A stretch of DNA of 34,640 bases from Nitrososphaerota archaeon (GTDB lineage Archaea; Thermoproteota; Nitrososphaeria; Nitrososphaerales; Nitrosopumilaceae): contig JAGWGA010000018.1 in NCBI GenBank assembly GCA_028867675.1, positions 1-34,640 of the forward strand, read 5' to 3'. The translations under genes and the position numbers were made by a program. This document shows, in pieces, positions 7,316-15,722 of the stretch; position 1 is the stretch's first letter; the number at the start of each line of letters is the position of its first letter. The notes beneath the pieces were generated by a model. It was not told the DNA's origin. It ran no database searches and worked only from the letters and a program-made list of their open reading frames with translations.

Positions 7316-8278
7316 TTATCTGGTACTTGCTGGATAGTATGAGTTGAAGACATTCAATGCGTTATTCATGGATGATTGTTGAGCTTGTGCAATCAATGTG
7401 TTTCTATCTCTGCCTTGTGTATCAGTTGAAGTACTAGTTAGACCATACCATTTTGATTTCAATGATGCAAGGTTTGATTGGTGGATTTCGTTGAATATCA
7501 TTACTGCCTTTTCTAGCGAATATGCTTCTTGTGGAGTCAAATTGCGACCACCATGAGTCATTTCATTTGTAATTGAACCAGGTTTGTATGTGTATGGAAT
7601 GTTTGTATTTACGTAAGGAGTAAGATCAAGAAATACTTGGTATCTCTTTGCAAGTTCGCTAACCAAGTCTGCTGCTTGAGATTCTGAAGCAGCGGCATTC
7701 TGATTAATCATAGTTTGTCTATCGTATGTAGCAGCAGAATCAGTAGTTGGACCTGCTTGGAAGTCAGCATAGGTTTGTTGAACCTTTACTAGTTGACTCA
7801 TAATATCATCAGCACTTGCAAGAGATGATGCACGTACACTGTCAATCATTGCATTTCTATCTCTGCCTTGAGTATCTGTTGTAGTACTGTTAAGTCCCTT
7901 GTAATCACTTGCTCTGAGTTGCTCCAGTTGTGTTGAATGAATAGTATCAAAATAGGCAACTGCATTTTGTAGTGAAACTTGCTGTTGTGCATCAATTGTT
8001 CTACCTCTGCTTGTTTCATCAGTTGTAGAACCTGGTTTGTATACATATGGAGATTCAGTGGTATTGGTAAGTCCAGACCAATTTCTCATGGACTGATCCA
8101 TGTTAGCAAACTGGTACATGCTCATGTATTTGGTCATAGCCTTTTGTTCTGCTGCTTGTTGTCTTGCAGCAATATCAGACCATGGATCATCTGCAAATAC
8201 AGCATGGTTCAAGAATACAGAACCTGCACTGAACAAAAGTCCGGCAATCATAAGAACGGCTAATAATTTTGAGTTCAC
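7316..8278 (-). CDS. Secreted protein with internal 76-residue duplication
   Basis: The 320-residue protein of unknown function has a clear N-terminal signal peptide (hydrophobic LLAVLMIAGLLFSAGSVFL, with likely cleavage after AVFA at about residue 29). The mature part is hydrophilic and helix-rich. A block at residues 77-152 (PYVYKPGS...ASS) is repeated at 228-303 (PYTYKPGS...QSS), each containing TDTQGRDRN. A third, degenerate DRxxxI helix starts near 186. An extracellular, helical, perhaps filamentous or cell-surface role is inferred. No PEFG-type sorting tail is present. The GTG start at 8278 has a TATA box TTTTAAAA 26 nt upstream, indicating a leaderless transcript. The gene separates dppD from dppF. 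Confidence 0.8.
   Translation of the reverse strand: MNSKLLAVLMIAGLLFSAGSVFLNHAVFADDPWSDIAARQQAAEQKAMTKYMSMYQFANMDQSMRNWSGLTNTTESPYVYKPGSTTDETSRGRTIDAQQQVSLQNAVAYFDTIHSTQLEQLRASDYKGLNSTTTDTQGRDRNAMIDSVRASSLASADDIMSQLVKVQQTYADFQAGPTTDSAATYDRQTMINQNAAASESQAADLVSELAKRYQVFLDLTPYVNTNIPYTYKPGSITNEMTHGGRNLTPQEAYSLEKAVMIFNEIHQSNLASLKSKWYGLTSTSTDTQGRDRNTLIAQAQQSSMNNALNVFNSYYPASTR
7370..7597 (-). repeat. Internal repeat copy 2 in secreted protein
   Basis: This encodes residues 228-303 of the secreted protein. It shares PYxYKPGS, SLxxAVxxFxxIH and TDTQGRDRN with copy 1. One-residue gaps offset each other, so both copies are 76 residues long. Confidence 0.85.
7823..8050 (-). repeat. Internal repeat copy 1 in secreted protein
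   Basis: This encodes residues 77-152 of the secreted protein. The DNA of the two copies is conserved mostly around the GGxxTDTQGRDRN-coding segment, showing an old duplication and not a recent one. Confidence 0.85.
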
Positions 8279-8300
8279 GAATTTCTCTCATATCTTAGCC

Positions 8301-8308
8301 TTTTAAAA
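8301..8308 (-). promoter_or_regulatory. TATA box of the secreted repeat protein
   Basis: TTTTAAAA is centred 26 nt upstream of the GTG start at 8278. That is the archaeal TATA distance for transcription starting at the start codon (leaderless). Confidence 0.6.
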
Positions 8309-8344
8309 CTTTGCGATGAACGGATTTGCAGCCACTGATCGCTT

Positions 8345-8353
8345 GATATATTT
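8345..8353 (+). promoter_or_regulatory. TATA box of dppF
   Basis: GATATATTT is centred about 25 nt upstream of the ATG at 8373. It favours ATG 8373 over the GTG at 8370. It is back to back with the promoter of the secreted protein in a 90-bp divergent region. Confidence 0.6.
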
Positions 8354-8372
8354 GCGATCGTACTAAAAAGTG

Positions 8373-9332
8373 ATGCCAGAGATCCTGTCTGTCAAGAATT
8401 TAAAAAAATATTTTACCAAAAAAGGTTCTTCAGGTAAAGAGACCATAAGAGTAGCTGACGGGGTGTCATTTTCAATCAATAGCGGAGAGACACTTGTTTT
8501 GGCGGGAGAATCAGGTTCAGGTAAGACTACGATTGCTCGGCTGATATTACGAGCAATAGAACCCGATTCAGGAACAATAAACTTTGACGGTGAAGAAATA
8601 ACAAATCAACATGAACATCTAAAAAAAATTAGAATTGGTTGTCAGATGGTTCACCAAGACCCTTACGCATCAATAAATCCAAGAATGACAATTTTAGACA
8701 TTGTAAGAGAGCCACTTGAAATTAATTCAATTAGAAACAAAACAGAAAGAAACAATCTTGCCTTACAAGCACTAAGTCAGGTAAAGTTGGAACCAGTAGA
8801 AGAGATTGCAACAAAATATCCACACATGTTATCAGGAGGACAAAGACAAAGAGTTGCAATTGCACGAGCTATTGTAACAAGACCAAAGATCATCATAGCT
8901 GATGAACCTGTTTCAATGCTTGATGTATCAGTAAGAATTGGAGTATTAGAATTGATGAAAGAGTTACAAGAGAAACTTGGAATTTCATTTTTATACATAA
9001 CACATGATTTAGCTACTGCAAATTATATCGGTCACAGAATCGCAATTTTATATCTTGGAAAGATAGTAGAGACAGGGCCAATAAATGAAATTTTATCAAG
9101 TCCAAGTCATCCATACACCCAAGCACTCATAGATTCCATCTCAGACCCAGACCCAGACAATCTACAAAGAGACAGAAAGATTCGCATCAATGATCCTCTA
9201 GACATCAACGTGTATCAAGGCTGTAGATTTAGAGCAAGATGTCCTTATGCCATAGAGAAATGCAAGCAAGAACCTGAACTTGAAGAAATCTCAGATAAAA
9301 GACAAGTTGCGTGTTTTGTTAAGATTAACTAG
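8373..9332 (+). CDS. dppF: Oligopeptide/dipeptide ABC transporter ATPase (DppF-like)
   Basis: The second Opp/Dpp ATPase, 319 residues from the ATG (a GTG directly upstream at 8370 would add one), has Walker A GESGSGKTT, signature LSGGQRQR, Walker B IIIADEP with SMLDVS, and the same four-cysteine C-terminal extension (GCRFRARCPYAIEKC...VACF) as dppD. DppD and DppF normally form the heterodimeric motor of one peptide importer. Here they have separate promoters because the secreted-protein gene lies between them on the other strand. The ATG was chosen because a TATA box lies 25 nt upstream. The last 8 nt overlap the convergent smc gene. Confidence 0.88.
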   Translation: MPEILSVKNLKKYFTKKGSSGKETIRVADGVSFSINSGETLVLAGESGSGKTTIARLILRAIEPDSGTINFDGEEITNQHEHLKKIRIGCQMVHQDPYASINPRMTILDIVREPLEINSIRNKTERNNLALQALSQVKLEPVEEIATKYPHMLSGGQRQRVAIARAIVTRPKIIIADEPVSMLDVSVRIGVLELMKELQEKLGISFLYITHDLATANYIGHRIAILYLGKIVETGPINEILSSPSHPYTQALIDSISDPDPDNLQRDRKIRINDPLDINVYQGCRFRARCPYAIEKCKQEPELEEISDKRQVACFVKIN

Positions 9333-12300
9333 TTGCCACTTCAGGCATACTAGAAATTCTATGTGATACCACATGAGATACACCATTTCTTGGAAATACA
9401 CCATAGATCAGAGTTGCTTTCTTTACTACCGAGTCTTTTAGTGAAACCATTATCATCTGACTTCCTTTTGCTCTGTCCTCAAGTATTGTAGAAAGTCTCT
9501 CAGTGTTTAATGCATCAAGGTGTGCATCAACTTCATCAAGAAGATAAAATGGAGATGGTTTTAATTTTTGAAGAGCTAGCAAAAATGTAATTGCGGCAAG
9601 TGTTTTTTCTCCACCACTAATTGATGTCGACTCTCTTTTTGGCTTGTTTGGGAATTGTACAAGATAAGATATTCCCGAAGTAAAGATGTCATCTTCGTTT
9701 TGAATCTCAAGCCATGCGTTACCTCCAGTCATCTTGCTAAATATTTCACGAATGTCCTTGTCCACCTTATCATATGATTCCAAAAATGTCTGACGTTTGC
9801 CTTTGTCTATTTCTTCAATGAATTTTACAATGGAGTTTCGCTCTTCTTCAAGCTCATTCTTTCTTGACGACATGGAGCGATATCCATTAGAGACTTCAAC
9901 ATAGGTGTCAGGTGCACGAGTATTCAAAGAGCCAGATAATTTTCGCTTTTCAGATTCTAGTTCAACTAGCATCTGATCAACGTCAAATGATTCTAAAAGT
10001 GTGTCATAACCATAGGATTCCAATGTCTTTCTGATTTTTTCCTCATTTTCTGTCAAATCTTTGATATCCCTTGAGATAGAATCAGATTGTCTTTCCATTC
10101 CGTTTACCTCTTTACTTAGAGTCCTCTCTGATTCGTAGAGGGTCTTTAATTTAGAATCATATTCTTTTAGTGTAGATACCGATGTTCCAGAAGTAGCGAT
10201 AAGTTGCTGTTCCTTTTCTCTCAAAGTCACAAGTAGAGATTCAGCATTTTCTTTTTCTTTTGCAAGTGCTCTTGATTGTACCTCATTATCATATTTCTCG
10301 TGATTTAGTGAAGATTGTTCTTGGGATAAGAGTCTCACATTAGCCTTGAGAGAATTTTCATCATTGTTCAAGGAGGTCAGATTGCCAGTCAATTCTCTGA
10401 ATTGTGAAGCTATTGAACTATGAGTACTAAGTAAGGCGGCACGTTTTTCATTTAATGAAGTAAGTGAGCTTGCCACTCGTGCCTGGCCTTCATCAGCATA
10501 ATTTTCATTAGTTAGCGATATACGTTCTTCAAGAGATGACTCGTATGATTGAAGTTTGGACAAGGTAACCAGAATGCTCTCCTCTCTTCTTCTTAATTGA
10601 GAAATTCTCGAAGTGTGTTGTTCTTCGCTCAAGTTCAGCGTTTTTAATTTTGCCTTGATATCAGCAAGACTAAGGCCGACATTTGTAAAGCCAGTCTCGG
10701 ATGAATTGTATCTATTCTCAAGACTGTCTGTGATTCTTTCAAGTTTTTTTAGCTGACTTTTTTTGTTTTGAATGAATCTTCTTAGGAGTTCAATTGATTC
10801 AACCAATCCGTCTACAGAGGTACTAAGCAGAATTATTTTTGTCAGGTGAGATACTTTTGAGTTTACATCAACTACAACAGCATTTGCATCAGCCTCAAAG
10901 AATTGTCCATCAGTGGTTACCGCCCTGTAACCTTTCTTTGACAACTCGTAAGCTTTTTGTTTTGAATCAACTAGCACAATGTTTCCAAAAATAAAGTTTT
11001 TGAGTGACACAAACTTTTCTTCACATTGAACAAATTCAGATAAAACTCCAATGACTCCCTGTCCTTTGTCAACAGATATTTTAGAATCAGATATTGCATC
11101 TAATGGAATTATCCTGATCTTTGGTAGTTTTTTCTCTTGGGCAAATTCGGCAAGTCCAAGTAATGTTGCAAAATCATTAACAACTAGACCCTTAAGCCAG
11201 TCAGAACCAACTGCAAGGATAGGTCTTTCATATTGTTTATCCCATTTTAGAATCTCAAATACAAGACCCTGAATTCCAAGTCGCTTAGAGTCTTCTTTTA
11301 GTTTTGCAATAGAATAATCCTCATGCATTACTTCTTTTACGACTTTGATCTTTGCTTCATATTGTGCTGCAGCTCTGCTTGCTTTTTCAAAAATTATTGT
11401 AGTTTCCTCAATGTCTTTTTCTATCTTGACCTTTCTTTCACGCAGGTTCCCAAGTCGGGATTTTATGTCATTAATTGCTGTTTCATGAACTGCTCTTACT
11501 TGTCGGAGTTTTCTCTCAAGACCTAGCAAATTCTCCTTCTCCTCAAGTATCGATTTTATCCTGGAAGAATTTTGTTCTATTTTATTTTGAATATCCACAC
11601 GTTCTTGTTCTAATTTTGATAAGGAAAGTTTGGTATCATTTAATTGATCAGTAAGACTTCGTATCTTTTCATCGACACGCATTTTATTTGTAGCAATCTG
11701 AGATTGTTGCTTTAAGACTTGATTTATTTCAGAATCCACTGATGCAAGTTCAATATTTGCAGACTTTCTTGTCTCATTAATTGTTGCAATAGAGTTTTTC
11801 AATTCAGTTATTTGATTTTCTAAAATAGAACGACGTTCATTTAGTGTAGAAAGCTCAGATTGAATTTCAGGCAATCTAGAATCAATCTGAGAAAATCTTC
11901 TGGCATTTGTTGCAAGTTTACTATTTGCAGATTCAAATTGATGCATTGCACCCGCAAGTTCGGAGTCAATTGCAGCTTTTGCTTGATTGTATACATTTAC
12001 TTCATCCATGAATTTTTGTTTTTCTTCTTCAAGTTTCTTTATTTCATCACGAAGTTGACTACGTTGTTCATCAAGTTTTTTAGATTCCGATTGGATTGCA
12101 TTAAGATTTCGCTCTTTTGATATTTTGTTAGTTTCAATATCGCGTAGTTTGTTTGAAGATTGGATTGCATATAGTCGCTTTAATTCTTTATCTAAAATAT
12201 CATATCGAAGTTGGTTGTTTCTTTCTGCCTCTAGTTCGTCAATGCGTTTTTTTATCTCATCCATTCTTGCCAATGCTATCTCAAGTCTCCTATCTGCTTC

Positions 12301-12852
12301 GTCTAGTTGTTTTAGGGACTCTGTCTTTTTTTCGTCAAAATATGCAAGACCTATGATATCTTCAATTATCTTTCGTCTCTCTTCTGCATTAAATTCAGAG
12401 ATTCTGGTAATAGTTCCCTGTTGAACAATGTTGAGTTTATGAATACCGCAGTTGGCCACCTCTAAAATGTCCAAGACGTGGCTTCTTTGGACCTTTTTTT
12501 GATTTAAATAGTAAATATTCTCGCCGTTTTCATCCATCTCACGAGTAATTGTTACAGTGTTAGAATCTACAGGAATCTTCCTGTCAGAGTTGTCAAAATG
12601 ACAGCTTACACGTGCAATTTTAGCACCGTGTTTTGCATTATCTACGTCGTGCAATAGAGAACGAAGCTTGTCTACTCTCATTACTTTTGGAGAGTTTTCA
12701 CCAAGCGAAAATGAGATCGCGTCAAGTATGTTACTCTTACCTGATCCGTTGGCCCCAGAGATTGCAACTAGGCCTTGTTCAAAGTTTACAAGTGTATTTT
12801 TGTATCCAAACGACTTGAATCCAAAGATCTCTAGCTTACGAATGTGTACCAA
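9325..12852 (-). CDS. smc: Chromosome segregation protein SMC
   Basis: The 1175-residue protein has the full SMC layout: N-terminal ATPase half with Walker A GANGSGKSN (33-41), a long coiled coil (about 170-490), a globular hinge (about 500-650), a returning coiled coil, and the C-terminal half with signature SISGGEKTLAA and Walker B FYLLDEVDAHLD. It forms the dimeric DNA-organising ATPase that loops and compacts the chromosome. The kleisin ScpA and ScpB are not in the window. The start is TTG at 12852, giving the conserved MVHIRKLEIFGFKSFG opening, with no ATG nearby in frame. The 3' end overlaps dppF by 8 nt. The length and both ATPase halves show an intact gene. Confidence 0.97.
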   Translation of the reverse strand: MVHIRKLEIFGFKSFGYKNTLVNFEQGLVAISGANGSGKSNILDAISFSLGENSPKVMRVDKLRSLLHDVDNAKHGAKIARVSCHFDNSDRKIPVDSNTVTITREMDENGENIYYLNQKKVQRSHVLDILEVANCGIHKLNIVQQGTITRISEFNAEERRKIIEDIIGLAYFDEKKTESLKQLDEADRRLEIALARMDEIKKRIDELEAERNNQLRYDILDKELKRLYAIQSSNKLRDIETNKISKERNLNAIQSESKKLDEQRSQLRDEIKKLEEEKQKFMDEVNVYNQAKAAIDSELAGAMHQFESANSKLATNARRFSQIDSRLPEIQSELSTLNERRSILENQITELKNSIATINETRKSANIELASVDSEINQVLKQQSQIATNKMRVDEKIRSLTDQLNDTKLSLSKLEQERVDIQNKIEQNSSRIKSILEEKENLLGLERKLRQVRAVHETAINDIKSRLGNLRERKVKIEKDIEETTIIFEKASRAAAQYEAKIKVVKEVMHEDYSIAKLKEDSKRLGIQGLVFEILKWDKQYERPILAVGSDWLKGLVVNDFATLLGLAEFAQEKKLPKIRIIPLDAISDSKISVDKGQGVIGVLSEFVQCEEKFVSLKNFIFGNIVLVDSKQKAYELSKKGYRAVTTDGQFFEADANAVVVDVNSKVSHLTKIILLSTSVDGLVESIELLRRFIQNKKSQLKKLERITDSLENRYNSSETGFTNVGLSLADIKAKLKTLNLSEEQHTSRISQLRRREESILVTLSKLQSYESSLEERISLTNENYADEGQARVASSLTSLNEKRAALLSTHSSIASQFRELTGNLTSLNNDENSLKANVRLLSQEQSSLNHEKYDNEVQSRALAKEKENAESLLVTLREKEQQLIATSGTSVSTLKEYDSKLKTLYESERTLSKEVNGMERQSDSISRDIKDLTENEEKIRKTLESYGYDTLLESFDVDQMLVELESEKRKLSGSLNTRAPDTYVEVSNGYRSMSSRKNELEEERNSIVKFIEEIDKGKRQTFLESYDKVDKDIREIFSKMTGGNAWLEIQNEDDIFTSGISYLVQFPNKPKRESTSISGGEKTLAAITFLLALQKLKPSPFYLLDEVDAHLDALNTERLSTILEDRAKGSQMIMVSLKDSVVKKATLIYGVFPRNGVSHVVSHRISSMPEVATS

Positions 12853-12935
12853 TGCATCCGGTAGTGCTTGAGCTGAAATAACAGATAATTGACAAGATTC
12901 CTTGAGCTGCTGAATAAAAATTATAATGTGAGATC

Positions 12936-14003
12936 TTAGCTGTCTCGCTTGCCTTCAACAAATTCAGCAAAGGCGTTCTTTGCTTCAGTGTAAGGCATCT
13001 GAATGGGAGGATGTTTGAAACAGTACGATGAGATACTAGTCATTGGACCGTATAGTTTTCTATCAAGTGCGATCTTTAGTCCCCTTATTGCATCAATCAT
13101 AATTCCTGCACTATTGTAGGCATCAATTACTTTTAATTTGAGATCTAACTTTACAGGAATCTTTCCAAAGTATTTTCCTTCCAAGTTAATGTAACATATT
13201 TTTTCATTATCTATAAAATCAACATAATCACTAGGACCAATTCTCATTGGAATGTCATAGTCAGCCATTGCCTTTACTGCACTAGTCTTGCTTATTCTCT
13301 TATCTTCAAGCCTCTCTTCATCAAGCATGTTGAAGAAATCCATGTCACCACCAATGTTTAATTGATAGGTTCCATCGATTTGTACACCTCTGTCTACGAA
13401 GAGTTTGACAAGTGTCTTGTGAACAACTGTTGCTCCAAGCTGGCTCATCACATCATCACCTGCAAGCGGTATCTTTTTCTCCGCATAGGCCTGTTGCCAT
13501 TTTGGCTCAGATGCAATAAACACTGGAATTGCATTAAGAAATCCTATACCGGCCTCTAGTGCCTGACTTGCATAATGTCTAACTGCGTTGGTACTTCCTA
13601 CAGGGAGATAATTTACTAGCATCTCTGCGCCGGTGTCTTCAAGAACCTTTTTGACGTTAACATCTGGTTCTGAGGAATTTGTAACTATTCGGCTCAAGTG
13701 TCTTCCTAAACCATCAAAGGTTGGGCCCTTTTGTACAGTCACGCCCATGTGAGGAACTTCTGCTACTGTTATAGTGTTATTGGGTTTTGCATAGATTGCC
13801 TCAGATACGTCTTTTCCGACTTTGGTATCTGCAACATCAAATGCAGCCACAACTTCGATATCTCCTGGTTCATACCCACCCAAATTATAGGCAGTAAGGC
13901 CAATAGTATCTTGAGGATTCTCTGAATAGTATTTTGCGCCTTGAATAATTGCCGATGCACAGTTACCCATACCGGCTATGGCAATCTTGATTTTCTTACC
14001 CAA
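12936..14003 (-). CDS. ino1: Myo-inositol-1-phosphate synthase
   Basis: The 355-residue enzyme converts glucose 6-phosphate to inositol 1-phosphate with bound NAD. The N-terminal nucleotide motif GMGNCASAIIQG is the compact archaeal/actinobacterial form, and the family segments GDDVMSQLGATVVHKTL, NIGGDMDFFNM and SDYVDFIDN are present. It lacks the long insertions of eukaryotic INO1. In archaea the product feeds inositol phospholipids and compatible solutes. In actinobacteria it also feeds mycothiol. The start is TTG at 14003, with a TATA-like TTAATATG about 29 nt upstream. The gene is divergent from deoxyhypusine synthase and 83 nt upstream of smc. I see nothing abnormal in the sequence. Confidence 0.93.
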   Translation of the reverse strand: MGKKIKIAIAGMGNCASAIIQGAKYYSENPQDTIGLTAYNLGGYEPGDIEVVAAFDVADTKVGKDVSEAIYAKPNNTITVAEVPHMGVTVQKGPTFDGLGRHLSRIVTNSSEPDVNVKKVLEDTGAEMLVNYLPVGSTNAVRHYASQALEAGIGFLNAIPVFIASEPKWQQAYAEKKIPLAGDDVMSQLGATVVHKTLVKLFVDRGVQIDGTYQLNIGGDMDFFNMLDEERLEDKRISKTSAVKAMADYDIPMRIGPSDYVDFIDNEKICYINLEGKYFGKIPVKLDLKLKVIDAYNSAGIMIDAIRGLKIALDRKLYGPMTSISSYCFKHPPIQMPYTEAKNAFAEFVEGKRDS

Positions 14004-14060
14004 CTTCGATAGCTAGCAAATAATCAATCATATTAATTACTTGTGATCACGAACAGAGGA

Positions 14061-14068
14061 TTTTATAG
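14061..14068 (+). promoter_or_regulatory. TATA box of deoxyhypusine synthase
   Basis: TTTTATAG is centred 26 nt upstream of the ATG at 14090 but only about 11 nt upstream of the earlier ATG at 14075. It therefore decides the start in favour of 14090. Confidence 0.5.
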
Positions 14069-14089
14069 CCCAAAATGAATTTGAGGTTT

Positions 14090-15028
14090 ATGATAAAGCC
14101 TGGCAAACCGGTCAAGGATATTTCAATCAAAAAAGGGGATTCCATAGATACAATATTTGATCAAATGTCAAAGTCAGGCGGATTTGAATCAAAAAATCTC
14201 GTTGATGGTCTTAACATTCTAACTGCAATGATAGAAGACAAAAATTGCTTAAAGTTCATGTCATTTGTAGGAGCCGTTGTGTCAACAGGTCTTAGAGGAG
14301 TAATTACAGACATGATAAAAAACAGAATGTGTGATGTAGTGATAACAACATGTGGTGCTTTAGATCATGACATAGCCAGACACTATTCTAATTATCTTGA
14401 AGGATCATTTACTATGGATGATAGTGAGCTTATGGAAGAAGAAATTCATAGATTAGGAAATGTCCTAGTTCCAATGAAAAGTTATGGTCCGCTAATTGAG
14501 GAAAAGATGCAGGCTTTTCTTGAAAAGGCATACAAAGAAGGCAAACGAGAAATGTCAACTCATGATGTAACAAAGATGATCGGAGAGCATTTGGGAGAAG
14601 ATTCGTTTCTTTACTGGGCAAACAAGAATGGCATACCAGTCATAGTTCCAGGAATTATGGATGGTGCAGTTGGAAGTCAAATTTGGATGTTTTCACAAAA
14701 TCATCCTGATTTTAAATTAAACATTGTAACTGATGGAGATTTATTATCAGGATTAATTTTTAAAGCGAAAAAATCTGGTGCGTTGATGATAGGTGGAGGA
14801 ATATCAAAGCATCACACCCTGTGGTGGAATCAATACAGAGAAGGACTTGATTATGCAGTGTATGTCACAACTGCCCAAGAATTTGACGGTAGCTTGAGTG
14901 GAGCACTTGTCAGAGAGGCAATATCATGGGGCAAAGTTACAAAGAATGCAAAACAGACGACAATCCATGCAGAAGCTACTACAATTTTGCCGTTTTTGTA
15001 TTCAGCACTACTTGCTAAACTCAAATAG
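14090..15028 (+). CDS. dys: Deoxyhypusine synthase
   Basis: The 312-residue NAD-dependent enzyme transfers the aminobutyl group of spermidine to a lysine of translation factor aIF5A. Conserved family segments include SFVGAVVSTGLRG, TTCGALDHDIAR, VPGIMDGAVGSQ, MIGGGISKHH and the SWGK tetrapeptide, whose lysine corresponds to the covalent-intermediate lysine of characterised enzymes. The histidine and glycine-rich NAD-binding parts are intact. I chose ATG 14090 over ATG 14075 because the TATA box is 26 nt upstream of 14090. The longer form would add five residues before MIKPGKPV. The 3' end overlaps the convergent GNAT gene by 8 nt. No deoxyhypusine hydroxylase is seen. Confidence 0.94.
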   Translation: MIKPGKPVKDISIKKGDSIDTIFDQMSKSGGFESKNLVDGLNILTAMIEDKNCLKFMSFVGAVVSTGLRGVITDMIKNRMCDVVITTCGALDHDIARHYSNYLEGSFTMDDSELMEEEIHRLGNVLVPMKSYGPLIEEKMQAFLEKAYKEGKREMSTHDVTKMIGEHLGEDSFLYWANKNGIPVIVPGIMDGAVGSQIWMFSQNHPDFKLNIVTDGDLLSGLIFKAKKSGALMIGGGISKHHTLWWNQYREGLDYAVYVTTAQEFDGSLSGALVREAISWGKVTKNAKQTTIHAEATTILPFLYSALLAKLK

Positions 15029-15722
15029 TAAAAATTTTTTTGTCGTAAAGATTCTCAAATCCTAAATTAGAATAGAATTTTGACAGATTATCTTGCTCAT
15101 AGGTCTCAAGCATTAGAAACTCCAGATGCCTAGAATTTACCTCATGTAATGCAAAATCAATCAAAGAAGCAGCCATTCCCTTTCGTTGTCTGCGTGGAAT
15201 AGTTCCAAGACAGTAAAGTCCCAAGATAGAGTCTTTTTCATATAACGCCATGCATGAACTATGTGATTCGTCAACATAGTAATCTACAGAAGAAAGAGAA
15301 TTTTTCAATATAGAATTTACAGGTCCTGCCCACTCTGGACAATCATATGCCTCACAAAAAATTTCAGTCCAGATAGAAACACCATCATGTGTGATTTTAG
15401 TAGCCAAAGGTTTCTTGGATGTAGACGTACTTTTTTTTAATACATGTTGAGTGTCATGATAAGTAAATCCCTTTTCCCCCAACAATTCCTCAAATTCTGG
15501 ATAATCTAGGGAATATACATATGGTCTTGAATTGTTTTTTTGAAATTTCTCTAATGATTCAGAAACCATCTTTTCACTTATACATGATACGTTTGTGAGC
15601 TTGTTAAAAAAAACATCATCTGATAGTTTAGGATTTAAAAATAAAGTACCACATTCCAATTGATTTGGAGTGCTCCAAATTCCAGTAAAATTATTGTCAT
15701 TTGATTCAATTTGCTTGATCAT
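15021..15722 (-). CDS. GNAT-family N-acetyltransferase
   Basis: The 233-residue protein has a clear GNAT domain in its C-terminal half (about 115-233). The acetyl-CoA pyrophosphate loop is GTIPRRQRKGMAASLIDFAL and the terminal motif is FYSNLGFE. The N-terminal 110 residues have no motif I recognise and may be a degenerate second GNAT domain. Its ATG overlaps the stop codon of the CysRS-like gene (ATGA), so the two proteins are made together. Possible substrates are the product of that ligase, a tRNA-linked or free amino acid, or a protein N-terminus. The context makes a cysteine derivative the most interesting candidate. The substrate cannot be read from sequence. Confidence 0.8.
   Translation of the reverse strand: MIKQIESNDNNFTGIWSTPNQLECGTLFLNPKLSDDVFFNKLTNVSCISEKMVSESLEKFQKNNSRPYVYSLDYPEFEELLGEKGFTYHDTQHVLKKSTSTSKKPLATKITHDGVSIWTEIFCEAYDCPEWAGPVNSILKNSLSSVDYYVDESHSSCMALYEKDSILGLYCLGTIPRRQRKGMAASLIDFALHEVNSRHLEFLMLETYEQDNLSKFYSNLGFENLYDKKIFTI

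Noticed and set aside
7316-8278. Target of the archaeosortase
   Set aside because: The protein ends NVFNSYYPASTR without a PEFG-type motif, hydrophobic helix and basic tail, so it is not a sorting substrate.
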